Shown here: positions 44,194-52,931 of the stretch, one piece after another
How positions within the stretch are numbered: the first letter of the stretch is position 1
How the letters are laid out: each line of letters starts with the position of its first letter
NCBI GenBank assembly: GCA_023151115.1
Contig: JAKLJP010000032.1
Location: forward strand, 1-64,000
Source: Anaerolineae bacterium
GTDB lineage: Bacteria; Chloroflexota; Anaerolineae; 4572-78; J111
Reading direction: 5' to 3'
DNA: 64,000 bases
Notes under the pieces: generated by a model
Databases searched by the model: none
Told to the model about the DNA's origin: nothing
The model's input: only the letters and a program-made list of their open reading frames with translations
Made by a program: the position numbers and the translations under genes

Positions 44194-44201
44194 CCTGTCT
44201 A
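44173..44201 (-). promoter_or_regulatory. Main promoter of the dcw cluster
   Basis: Reading leftward: TAGACA (44201-44196), 17-nt spacer, TATAAT (44178-44173). It predicts a leader of about 100 nt to mraZ and is interleaved with the TGGG boxes. Confidence 0.75.
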
Positions 44202-44232
44202 GTCCATTGGTGGATTTTTAAGGTTGGTTCTG

Positions 44233-44261
44233 TTGCCCATGCTAAGATTTAGGGCTATAAT
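44233..44261 (+). promoter_or_regulatory. Promoter of the rmd-gmd genes
   Basis: TTGCCC (44233-44238), 17-nt spacer, TATAAT (44256-44261). It is divergent from the dcw promoter. Confidence 0.65.
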
Positions 44262-44271
44262 GTGCCTGCTA

Positions 44272-44310
44272 GGGTGGCATGAGCAGAAATGCTCGACGCC
44301 CTTTTTTTTT
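44272..44310 (+). terminator. Terminator-like hairpin in the rmd leader
   Basis: GGGTGGCATGAGCA (44272-44285), GAAA loop, TGCTCGACGCCC (44290-44301), then nine Ts (44302-44310), directly before GGAGGAG and the GTG of rmd. The outer stem has mismatches. It may be an attenuator or a 5'-end stabilising hairpin. Confidence 0.5.
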
Positions 44311-44323
44311 GGAGGAGTCTCTT

Positions 44324-45269
44324 GTGCGAGCACTGATAACAGGTATAACCGGTTTTGCCGGGGGCCATCTGGCACAGACCTTATTGGATCAGGGTGACGA
44401 GGTCTTTGGAATGGCTCGCGACGCCGGTCAGGGCCTGACCCATTTGAGCCGAGAAATCAGGCCGGCGATTATTGATATGCGCGACCCGATAGCCGTAGAC
44501 ACCTTACTCCGCGAGACCCAACCCGACGCTATTTATCATCTGGCGGGTCAGGCTTTTGTTCCACTGGCCTGGGCCGACCCCTGGATGACGTTGGAAAACA
44601 ACATCCGGCCCCAACTCCACATCCTGCAAGCGATGGTTCGGCAAAAATCGCGGGCCAGGCTGCTAATTGTGGCCTCGAATGAAGTCTATGGGCGCGTCCG
44701 CACTGATGAACTGCCAGTCAAGGAAGATACCCCGCTGCGGCCCAACAATCCGTACGGTGTGAGCAAGGTGGCCCAGGATATCTTGGGGCTGCAATATTTT
44801 TTAAGCCATGGCGTAGATGTGATTCGGGTGCGGGCCTTTAATCACATTGGCCCCCGCCAGAGTCCGGTGTTTGTGGCCGCTTCTTTTGCCAAACAGCTGG
44901 CCGAAATTGAAGCCGGGCTGATTGAGCCGGTGCTGCGCGTGGGCAATTTGGAAGCCAAACGGGATTTTACCGATGTGCGTGATGTGATGCGGGCCTATGC
45001 CTTGCTGGTGCAGCATGGCGACTCAGGCGAGGCGTACAATGTTGGTACCGGCGAGGCTCATTCTATTCAATCGCTGCTGGATATTCTGTTAAGCTATACT
45101 AATGTTAAGGTAAAGGTTGAGATGGACCCGACACGCATGCGCCCTTCGGATGTGCCGGTCATTTATGCCGATAATAGCAAACTCCGGGCCAAAACCAGCT
45201 GGACTCCTGCCTGCAAATTTGAAGATAGCCTGCATCAAGTGCTTGATTACTGGCGTGAAGAAGTAAAAA

Positions 45270-45286
<17 letters not shown>
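44324..45286 (+). CDS. rmd: GDP-6-deoxy-D-lyxo-4-hexulose reductase (RMD-like)
   Basis: 320 aa extended [22 protein letters not shown] is the Rossmann motif, ASNEVYG supplies the Ser/Thr-side residues and NPYGVSKVAQD contains the YxxxK pair. Next to gmd it most likely reduces GDP-4-keto-6-deoxymannose to GDP-D-rhamnose (or the talose epimer), for surface glycans. The GTG at 44324 follows GGAGGAG at 44311-44317; the longer frame reads the hairpin. Its last residues (NRVAG) come from a GGGTAGCA repeat tract that separates it from gmd. Confidence 0.85.
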
Positions 45287-46417
<1,131 letters not shown>

Positions 46418-46429
46418 TGAAGACACGAG

Positions 46430-46506
46430 GATAGAAGATGGTAGATAGAAGATAGCAGAAATCAGTGTTCCTTCTTATTTATCATCCATCTACTATCTTC
46501 TATTCA
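46430..46506. repeat. ATAGAAG/GTAGATA heptamer hairpin after gmd
   Basis: Left units about 46431-46455 and complementary CATCTAC/TATCTTC units about 46485-46506. Confidence 0.65.
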
Positions 46507-46514
46507 CTCTTCCT

Positions 46515-46543
46515 TTGACACCTCCCTCCATTGCCGGTATGAT
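46515..46543 (+). promoter_or_regulatory. Consensus promoter of the DUF2085-ubiX operon
   Basis: TTGACA (46515-46520), exact 17-nt spacer, TATGAT (46538-46543), then a 26-nt leader containing AAAGGA before the ATG at 46577. Confidence 0.8.
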
Positions 46544-46576
46544 TATCCCTATAAAAATTCCCCAAAGGATAATCTT

Positions 46577-47344
46577 ATGAATGTTGGCGCTCAAAATTCA
46601 GAACCGGCCCCGTTGGCTCCGTCGGTTGTGGCCCCGGTAAAGCTGACGTTAGCTTACCGGCTGACCCGCTGGTTTGAAAGTCACTGGCTGCTGGCCTTCA
46701 ATACGGCCTGGGGCGTGTTTGTCACCCTGCCCTGGCTGGCCCCCATCTTGATGGCCCTGGGCCTGACCTGGCCGGGGCGAGCGGTTTACTTTATTTACAA
46801 CTTTTTCTGCCACCAACTGCCGGAGCGATCCTGGTTTCTATTTGGGCCAAGCTTTACCTACAGCCAGGCCCAAATAGCCGAGGCGTGGGGCCGCCCGCTG
46901 GAAAGCATTACCAACGAGTTGATTCGCCGCCAATTTATCGGCACGCCGGAGTTGGGTTGGAAAGTGGCCTGGTCTGACCGGATGGTTTCCATGTACGGCA
47001 GTATCTTTTTGTTCGGGCTGCTCTATGCCGTGCTGCGGGAGCGGGGCATACGCCTCAACGCTATCCCCTGGTGGCTCTTTGTCCTCTTTATTGTGCCCAT
47101 GGCCCTCGACGGCACGACCCATTTGATTAACGATGCCCTGCGGCTGGATTTCCGCCAGACCAATGAATGGGCGGCTGTTCTCACCGGCCACGTCTTCCCC
47201 ACCGATTTTTATGCTGGCGACCATTTTGCCTCACTCAACTCGGTGCTGCGCCTGGCAACGGGGGTTCTTTTTGGGTGGGGGGTAGTCGGCTTTTTGTGGC
47301 CGCTAATGGATAGCGAGTTTTCGCCCCGGCGCGAGGTAATTTGA
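46577..47344 (+). CDS. DUF2085 membrane protein
   Basis: 255 aa with about four membrane segments. NFFCHQLPERSWFLFG (about 75-90), with its Cys-His pair, and the later MALDGTTHLINDALRL are the DUF2085 marks. Function unknown; metal binding through the CH motif is possible. It ends with a TTGA overlap with ubiX, so the two are coupled. Strong promoter upstream. Confidence 0.82.
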   Translation: MNVGAQNSEPAPLAPSVVAPVKLTLAYRLTRWFESHWLLAFNTAWGVFVTLPWLAPILMALGLTWPGRAVYFIYNFFCHQLPERSWFLFGPSFTYSQAQIAEAWGRPLESITNELIRRQFIGTPELGWKVAWSDRMVSMYGSIFLFGLLYAVLRERGIRLNAIPWWLFVLFIVPMALDGTTHLINDALRLDFRQTNEWAAVLTGHVFPTDFYAGDHFASLNSVLRLATGVLFGWGVVGFLWPLMDSEFSPRREVI

Positions 47345-47940
47345 AACAACGCCTCATTGTTGGCCTCTCCGGCGCGAGCGGCATTATCTACGGCATCCGC
47401 CTGCTGGAAGTGCTGCGGGGCGTCGAAGAGATTGAAACGCACCTGATTATCAGCAGCGCGGCCAAGCGCACGGCGCTGCTGGAAACCGATTACCCCATTG
47501 ACCAAATCGAGCGCCTGGCCGACAAAGTCTACGGCTTTAACGACATCGCCGCCTCCATCTCCTCCGGCTCCTACAAAACGATGGGCATGGTCATCATTCC
47601 CTGCGCCATCAAAACCCTGTCCGGCATTGCCAACTCCTACAATGACAACCTTATCTTGCGCGCCGCCGATGTGGTGCTCAAAGACCGGCGCAGGCTGGTG
47701 TTGGTGCTGCGCGAAACCCCACTTCATCTCGGCCACGTCCGGCTGATGGCCCAGGTCATCGAGCTGGGGGCTATCCTCATGCCACCCATGCCCGCCTTCT
47801 ACCACCGCCCCCAAACCATTGACGACATCATTAACCAGACCGTTAACCGAGTCCTTGATCTATTTGACATCGAACTACCCGAAGATTTGTTCAACCGCTG
47901 GCAAGGCCCGGCCTACGGTCCCGCCGACCGGCGCGAGTAA
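47341..47940 (+). CDS. ubiX: Flavin prenyltransferase UbiX
   Basis: 199 aa, full family length. It makes prenylated FMN, the cofactor of UbiD-type decarboxylases. LIVGLSGASGIIYGIRLLEVL binds FMN, ISSGSYKTMGMVIIPCAIKTLSGIANSYNDNLILRAADVVLKDRRRLVLVLRETPLH is the central block with the conserved catalytic stretch, and MPPMPAFYHRPQTIDDIINQTVNRVLDLF ends the core. It starts at TTG 47341, overlapping the upstream stop by 3 nt. No ubiD is in the window. Confidence 0.94.
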   Translation: MKQRLIVGLSGASGIIYGIRLLEVLRGVEEIETHLIISSAAKRTALLETDYPIDQIERLADKVYGFNDIAASISSGSYKTMGMVIIPCAIKTLSGIANSYNDNLILRAADVVLKDRRRLVLVLRETPLHLGHVRLMAQVIELGAILMPPMPAFYHRPQTIDDIINQTVNRVLDLFDIELPEDLFNRWQGPAYGPADRRE

Positions 47941-47946
47941 GGAAAC

Positions 47947-48840
47947 ATGACCCACCCTTCTACCACAACTATTATCGGTGTGCCGATAGACGGCGCCGGC
48001 CATGCAACCGGCGTCGAGCGCATGCCCGCCGCGCTTCGGGCTGCCGGACTGGCCCGGCGCTTGGGTCTGCCCGACTTGGGCGATTTGCCGGTCACGCTTG
48101 ACGACCCTCGGCGCGATCCCGTTACCGGCATAATCGGCTTTGAGGCTGTTTGCACGGCTTCGGCGGGTATTCGAGCCGGGGTGGGGGCGCTGCTGGCGCG
48201 GGGCGAACGGCCTTTGGTCGTCGGCGGCTGCTGCACTCTGCTCCTGGGCGTTTTTGCCGCCCTGCGTGACCATTTCGGTCGAACCGGGCTGGCCTTTGTG
48301 GATGGACACCTGGATTTTTACGATGGTCAAACGTCGCCCACCGGTGAGCCGGCCGATATGGAACTGGCTATTTTGACCGGGCTGGGTCCCGCCGGATTGG
48401 TTGACCTGGCCGGGGCGCTGCCGCTGGTAGACCCATCTGACGTTTTTGTGTTGGGCTACCGCGATGCCGAACAGTCGGCCCAGGATGGCGCACCGGACCC
48501 CAAAGGGGTAACGCCGGAGATACACTTGTTTGAAGCTCAGACCGTGCGGCAGGCTCCCGCCTCAATGGGCAGTCAGGTGGCCGAAAAACTGTCGGCTGCG
48601 CCGGGCCACTACTGGCTGCACCTCGACCTGGATGTGCTGGACGAAACAGCCTTACCCGCCGTTGATTACTTAATGCCCGGCGGTCTCGACTGGGCTGAAC
48701 TGGCCGCCCTGGTGCGCCCGCTGGCTCAATCGCCGGCCATGCTCGGGCTGGATGTCACCATCTACAATCCCACCCTCGACCCCAACGGCAAATACGCGCG
48801 CCAAATTGTCGAACTGCTTGAAATCATCTTGAGACCTTGA
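47947..48840 (+). CDS. Ureohydrolase (arginase/agmatinase) superfamily protein
   Basis: 297 aa. The metal site pattern is present in part: DGHLDFYD (about 118-125, for DxHxD) and HLDLDVLDETALPAVD (about 222-237, for DxDxxDP). The first metal motif GGDHS is replaced by GGCCT (about 95), so one usual ligand is changed and the activity may differ from arginase or agmatinase. It probably belongs to an uncharacterised branch in which this motif is GGDC. It starts 7 nt after ubiX with AAGGAAAC upstream. Confidence 0.75.
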   Translation: MTHPSTTTIIGVPIDGAGHATGVERMPAALRAAGLARRLGLPDLGDLPVTLDDPRRDPVTGIIGFEAVCTASAGIRAGVGALLARGERPLVVGGCCTLLLGVFAALRDHFGRTGLAFVDGHLDFYDGQTSPTGEPADMELAILTGLGPAGLVDLAGALPLVDPSDVFVLGYRDAEQSAQDGAPDPKGVTPEIHLFEAQTVRQAPASMGSQVAEKLSAAPGHYWLHLDLDVLDETALPAVDYLMPGGLDWAELAALVRPLAQSPAMLGLDVTIYNPTLDPNGKYARQIVELLEIILRP

Positions 48841-48870
48841 CCTCCCTGCATCAGAAACGAGAGAACAGTC

Positions 48871-49273
48871 ATGTCCAAACAAATCCCCAAACGCTCTCAA
48901 AAAGCCGGTCTCCCACCCGGTACGCCTATGTACATCGGCGACACCCCCACCGAAACCGCCCGAATCACCATTATCCACTACAGTGAAACCGAACTGGAAG
49001 AGAGACAAGTTGAACATCTGGAAGAATGTTTCGCTTTCAAAGATAAGCAGACGGTCAACTGGATCAATGGGGATGGCCTGCATGCCGGGGGTATCGCCCA
49101 ACTGGGCCACTGTTTCGGGGTGCCGGCGCTGGTGTTGGAAGATATTCTCAACACCCACCAGCGGCCCAAACTTGAGGATTTTGACGGCAGTCTTTACCCT
49201 GCCGGTATCGCTGCTGATGCTGCTCGTCGGCATGGGCATGGTGGTTTATTTCAAAAGAAAGAAGTGGCTATAA
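48871..49273 (+). pseudogene. corA: corA magnesium transporter remnant (internal deletion and frameshift)
   Basis: The first 105 residues are a clear CorA/ThiMg-type N-terminus (KKAGLPPGTP-like AGLPPGTPMYIGD, IEECFAFKD-like EECFAFKDKQTVNWIN, LVLEDILNTHQRPKLEDF). Directly after LEDFDG, at about 49185-49195, the reading matches the very C-terminal membrane segment of CorA in another frame (VFTLPVSLL, then GMGMVVYFKRKKWL, stop at 49271-49273). Some 200 central residues, including the GMN pore motif, are missing. The frame that stays open runs to 49290 but ends in nonsense. Confidence 0.8.
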
Positions 49274-49356
49274 GAAATTGTGAATGGTGAATTGTCAATA
49301 GTGAATTGTTAATGAGTGTCAAACCATTCACAATTCATTATTCACAATTCACAATT
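49274..49356. repeat. GAATTGT heptamer hairpin before the glycosidase-CotH gene
   Basis: GAATTGT/GAATGGT/CAATAGT units (49279-49312) and the inverse ACAATTC/ATTATTC units (49328-49356). Confidence 0.7.
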
Positions 49357-49366
49357 AGGAGGTCTT

Positions 49367-52300
49367 GTGTACGCTCTCAACATTGACCCGCTCAATCCCA
49401 AAGGGAATCCAACCATCGCCGAACTACGCAATTTGGGCGTCAAGGCGGTGCGCTACAGTTACAAAGACGCCAGCAGCGGCAGCCAACTCGATTCGCAGCG
49501 ATTGAGCTTCTACAGTAACCACCTGCAAGGACTGCTCCAGGCCAACATTGACCCGCTGATTATCCTGACCTATGAAACCTATCCCGGCGCCCCCATCCAC
49601 CCCGTCACCGATGCGGTCTGGGACAATTACATTGCCGCATTTGCCCGGCGAGCTGGTCAACTGGCCCAGATGTTGGCCCCGCTGCAACCCACCTTTCAGG
49701 TCTGGAATGAGCCGGATTTGCCGCCCCATCCCGAATACATCCGCACCATGCCAGAAGCTGTGTTTGGGCGGATGCTCCGCCGCACCTACGACGCTATCAA
49801 AGCCGCCGCGCCTCAAACGCGGGTCATCGCCGCCGGGTTGGGTTCCGGCAATTGGAACTGGCTGGCCAGCGTTATCACCAGCCAAAAGGGCAGCCTGCCT
49901 GCCGACGCCATAGCCATCCATCCTTATGGCCAGCGTCCCGAACCGAACTGGCCCAGCTCTACCTGGGGCTTTGGCTATGTCGGCAACTTGATTGCCAATT
50001 ACGGGCGCGTCACCAACCTGCCCCTCGTCATCAGCGAAATCGGCGAGCAGCACCTCGACCGCCCGCAGCAAGCCGAATATTTGTGGCGCTTTTATCGCAC
50101 CATCATCAACCAGTTCAGCAGCTCGGTCGAGCGGGTCTTTTGGTTTTGCTACAGCGACGGTATGGTCTCGCCTTACGGCCTGCTCGATGCCAACAGCCAG
50201 CCCAAACCGGCCCACCAGACCTTTCGCACCCTGGCTACCGCCGCCCCGCCCGACCGTCAGCCCGGTTTAATGACCCTAACCGCTATTGTCAACAAGGCCG
50301 ACTACGATAATATGGTCCGTAATCCGGCCCAAAAGCTGGAAATTGCCGCCGACCTCCGCGTTGACGGCGTACTGCACCGCCAGGGCGAAATCAGTTATCG
50401 CGGCACAACTTCGCTCAACTTTCCCAAAAAAGGCTTCAAAATCAAATTTGCCAAAAAGCAGCTTTACCAGGGTAACACCCGCCGCATTGACCTGAGCAGT
50501 AGCTACAGCGACAAAAGCCTCATCCGCGAGCGCCTCTCCTTTGACCTCTTTGCCAAAACCAAAGTCACTGTCTCCAAAGCCTGGCACGTGGATTACGCCA
50601 TCCGCAGCCGCGAGGGCCAGGTATTGGAGCGCGGCGTCTACACCGGCCTGGAGCACGTGGACGAATATTTCTTCCGCAACCGCCAGCGCGAGATTGGCAG
50701 CCTGTTCCAGGCCAACGGCGGCGTGATTAACGGCGTCTTTGTCGGGGCCACCCTCGACCCGCAGCCGCCGGAATTACTACCCTTGTTATACGAAAAAGAC
50801 CATCCAGAAGACGGGGATTTTAGCGACCTCGACGCCTTTATCCGCACCCTCACCAGTTGGGACGCCAACACCATTGCCCAATTTCTCGACCAAATTCTGG
50901 ATGTGGAGGCCTACCTGGACTGGCTGGCAGTCAACACCCTAGTCCAGGCCAACGACAACTACCATAAAAACTATTACGTCCACCGCCGCCCCGCCGACGA
51001 CAAACGTGAGATTTTGCCCTGGGATTACGATTTGAGCTGGGGCCGCAGCTGGAACGATTTCTGCGACGGCCTGTGCGATGACCTATCGGAAGGGACCTCG
51101 ATTAAAGGCTCAAACCAGTTGAACAACGCCTTGAGTAAGCGCGTCCTCAACAATTCCGTTTTCTACCAGCGGCTGCGGGCCAAACTAACCGACCTGTTAA
51201 ACAACGAATTTACCGAAGCCAAACTCTTTGCCAAAATTGACGGCTATTACAACGACATCCGTGCTCTGGTCCAGCAGGATCCCAAAAAGTGGCCTACCAA
51301 CGAGCAGTTTGAGCAGGAGCGCGACCGGCTCAAAGATTGGATTCGCCGCCGCCGGGCCTTTTTGTTCAAAGAGTTGGGCACGCCGCCCAGTCAACTGGCC
51401 GACACCATCGTGGCGGCGGTTGGTTTTGGCAAGTCCACCCTGGTCGAGGGCGAAACGCTCACCTTCGAGGCAACCGTGCGCAACATGGGTGGAGCGATTA
51501 CCGGGGGGACGGTCGGCGTGGCTTTTTTGGTAGATGGAACTTATATTACCTTTGGCACCTCGCCAGCGCTTGAAGCCGGGGGCAGCCGGGTTATCAAAGC
51601 CGTTGCTCCCTGGACGGCGACTGTGGGAGAGCACACCCTGACCGCCGTTGTAGACGACATCAACCGCTACCCTGAAGCTTCGGAAACCAACAACTCCCTG
51701 GCGGTCAAGTTCCAGGTAGAGCGCAAACCCGCCCCCGGCCTGGCCGATACCCTCATCCGCGACATCGCCTTCGAGCGGCTGGAAGGCGGGCAGGTGCGTT
51801 TGGCGGCGTTGGTGGCCAACGTCGGGACCGCCGAAACCACCGCTCAGGTTGGGGTAGCCTTTTTTGTGGACGATAAATACACTACCTTTGGGATTATCTC
51901 ACCCCTGCCCGCCGGCGACGAAAAACCGGTCCGCGCTCAGCAGGCCCTCAACTTGACCGGCAGTCACAAAATCACGGCCATCGTGGACGACATCAATCGC
52001 TACCCGGAGCAAAACGAGCAGAACAACGTGTTGGTCAAGCAGGTCAACTTTGGCGCTCCCGGTCCTGCTCCCCTGGCCGATACGCTCATTCTCAACCTCA
52101 GCCTGGGCCAGAGCCGCTTCAACGAAGGCGACCTGTTGACCTTTGAAGCCCTGGTGCGGAACATCGGCACAGCCGCCACCGGCGAGGTGGTCGGCGTGGC
52201 TTTTTTGGTCAACGGCCAGCAGATTACCTTTGGCAACACCTCGGCCCTGACCGCCGGCGAGAGCCGCACTGTGCGGGCCGTCACCCCCTGGCGGGCCGTG

Positions 52301-52732
52301 GCCGGCCGACACCGGCTCACTGCTGTAGTGGATGACGTCAACCGCTACCCTGAAATTTCCGAAACCAACAACGCCTTTGAACTGGAATTTCAGGTTCTGC
52401 CCAGCACCGGCCCGGCCCTCCCCGACTCGACGCTCGACGCGCTTGGCTTTGAGCGCACCCCCTCCGGCCAAATCACCCTCAGCGCCGTTGTCTCCAACAC
52501 CGGCAGCGCCGCCACCCCCGATGTGGTCGGTGTGGCCTTTTTTGTCAACGGCCAGTATGCTACTTACGGCCTCACCCCGCCCATGGCGGCTGGCGCTACC
52601 CAGACCATTCGCGCCGTTCAGCCGCTGTCCCTGCGCGGTAAACAAACCATCACCGCCATTGTGGATGACATCAATCGCTATGACGAGGTGACTACCCAGA
52701 ATAATGCGTTGACACGGGAATTTACTTTTTGA
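49367..52732 (+). CDS. Glycoside-hydrolase-like TIM barrel fused to CotH kinase and four CARDB domains
   Basis: 1121 aa. Residues 1-300 form a clan-A-like TIM barrel (GH39-like) with WNEP (Glu115, acid/base) and ISEIGE (Glu224, nucleophile). Residues about 302-670 are a CotH-type atypical kinase domain (SYRGTTSLNFPKKGFKIKF near 345, LPWDYDLSWGRSWND near 550). Four CARDB repeats follow (about 678-785, 790-885, 900-1005, 1015-1121), each ending VVDDINRYPE-like. No signal peptide is seen. The GTG at 49367 follows AGGAGG; an earlier GTG at 49316 would translate the repeat tract. Confidence 0.85.
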   Translation: MYALNIDPLNPKGNPTIAELRNLGVKAVRYSYKDASSGSQLDSQRLSFYSNHLQGLLQANIDPLIILTYETYPGAPIHPVTDAVWDNYIAAFARRAGQLAQMLAPLQPTFQVWNEPDLPPHPEYIRTMPEAVFGRMLRRTYDAIKAAAPQTRVIAAGLGSGNWNWLASVITSQKGSLPADAIAIHPYGQRPEPNWPSSTWGFGYVGNLIANYGRVTNLPLVISEIGEQHLDRPQQAEYLWRFYRTIINQFSSSVERVFWFCYSDGMVSPYGLLDANSQPKPAHQTFRTLATAAPPDRQPGLMTLTAIVNKADYDNMVRNPAQKLEIAADLRVDGVLHRQGEISYRGTTSLNFPKKGFKIKFAKKQLYQGNTRRIDLSSSYSDKSLIRERLSFDLFAKTKVTVSKAWHVDYAIRSREGQVLERGVYTGLEHVDEYFFRNRQREIGSLFQANGGVINGVFVGATLDPQPPELLPLLYEKDHPEDGDFSDLDAFIRTLTSWDANTIAQFLDQILDVEAYLDWLAVNTLVQANDNYHKNYYVHRRPADDKREILPWDYDLSWGRSWNDFCDGLCDDLSEGTSIKGSNQLNNALSKRVLNNSVFYQRLRAKLTDLLNNEFTEAKLFAKIDGYYNDIRALVQQDPKKWPTNEQFEQERDRLKDWIRRRRAFLFKELGTPPSQLADTIVAAVGFGKSTLVEGETLTFEATVRNMGGAITGGTVGVAFLVDGTYITFGTSPALEAGGSRVIKAVAPWTATVGEHTLTAVVDDINRYPEASETNNSLAVKFQVERKPAPGLADTLIRDIAFERLEGGQVRLAALVANVGTAETTAQVGVAFFVDDKYTTFGIISPLPAGDEKPVRAQQALNLTGSHKITAIVDDINRYPEQNEQNNVLVKQVNFGAPGPAPLADTLILNLSLGQSRFNEGDLLTFEALVRNIGTAATGEVVGVAFLVNGQQITFGNTSALTAGESRTVRAVTPWRAVAGRHRLTAVVDDVNRYPEISETNNAFELEFQVLPSTGPALPDSTLDALGFERTPSGQITLSAVVSNTGSAATPDVVGVAFFVNGQYATYGLTPPMAAGATQTIRAVQPLSLRGKQTITAIVDDINRYDEVTTQNNALTREFTF

Positions 52733-52741
52733 GGAAGATTT

Positions 52742-52931
52742 ATGGAAACTATAGACCTCATCCTATTTATTTTAATCCTGTTCGCGGCGCTCACCTGCGG
52801 GTTGATCGGCGGCATATTTTATGGTTTTTCCACGTTTATCTATTATGAAAGCCCTCGGACGGATTCCTACAGAGGCCGGCATTGCCGCCATGCAGACGAT
52901 TAACATCACCGTACTCGGGTTATTAAGCTAG
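52742..52931 (+). pseudogene. DUF1772 membrane protein remnant
   Basis: METIDLILFILILFAALTCG...GIFYGFSTFI (from 52742) is the start of a DUF1772-type protein. The continuation MKALGRIPTEAGIAAMQTIN lies in another frame from 52844 and stops at 52929-52931. The two pieces overlap at one frameshift, and everything after the first 60 residues is gone. It overlaps the end of the convergent protease gene by 4 nt. Confidence 0.7.

Noticed and set aside
48871..49290. Intact 139-aa protein starting like CorA
   Set aside because: The end of the frame is nonsense and the true CorA C-terminus lies in another frame, so it is treated as a pseudogene.
49316..49366. Longer start of the glycosidase-CotH protein at GTG 49316
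   Set aside because: The extra residues (NHSQFIIHNSQL) come from the repeat tract, and AGGAGG lies before 49367.
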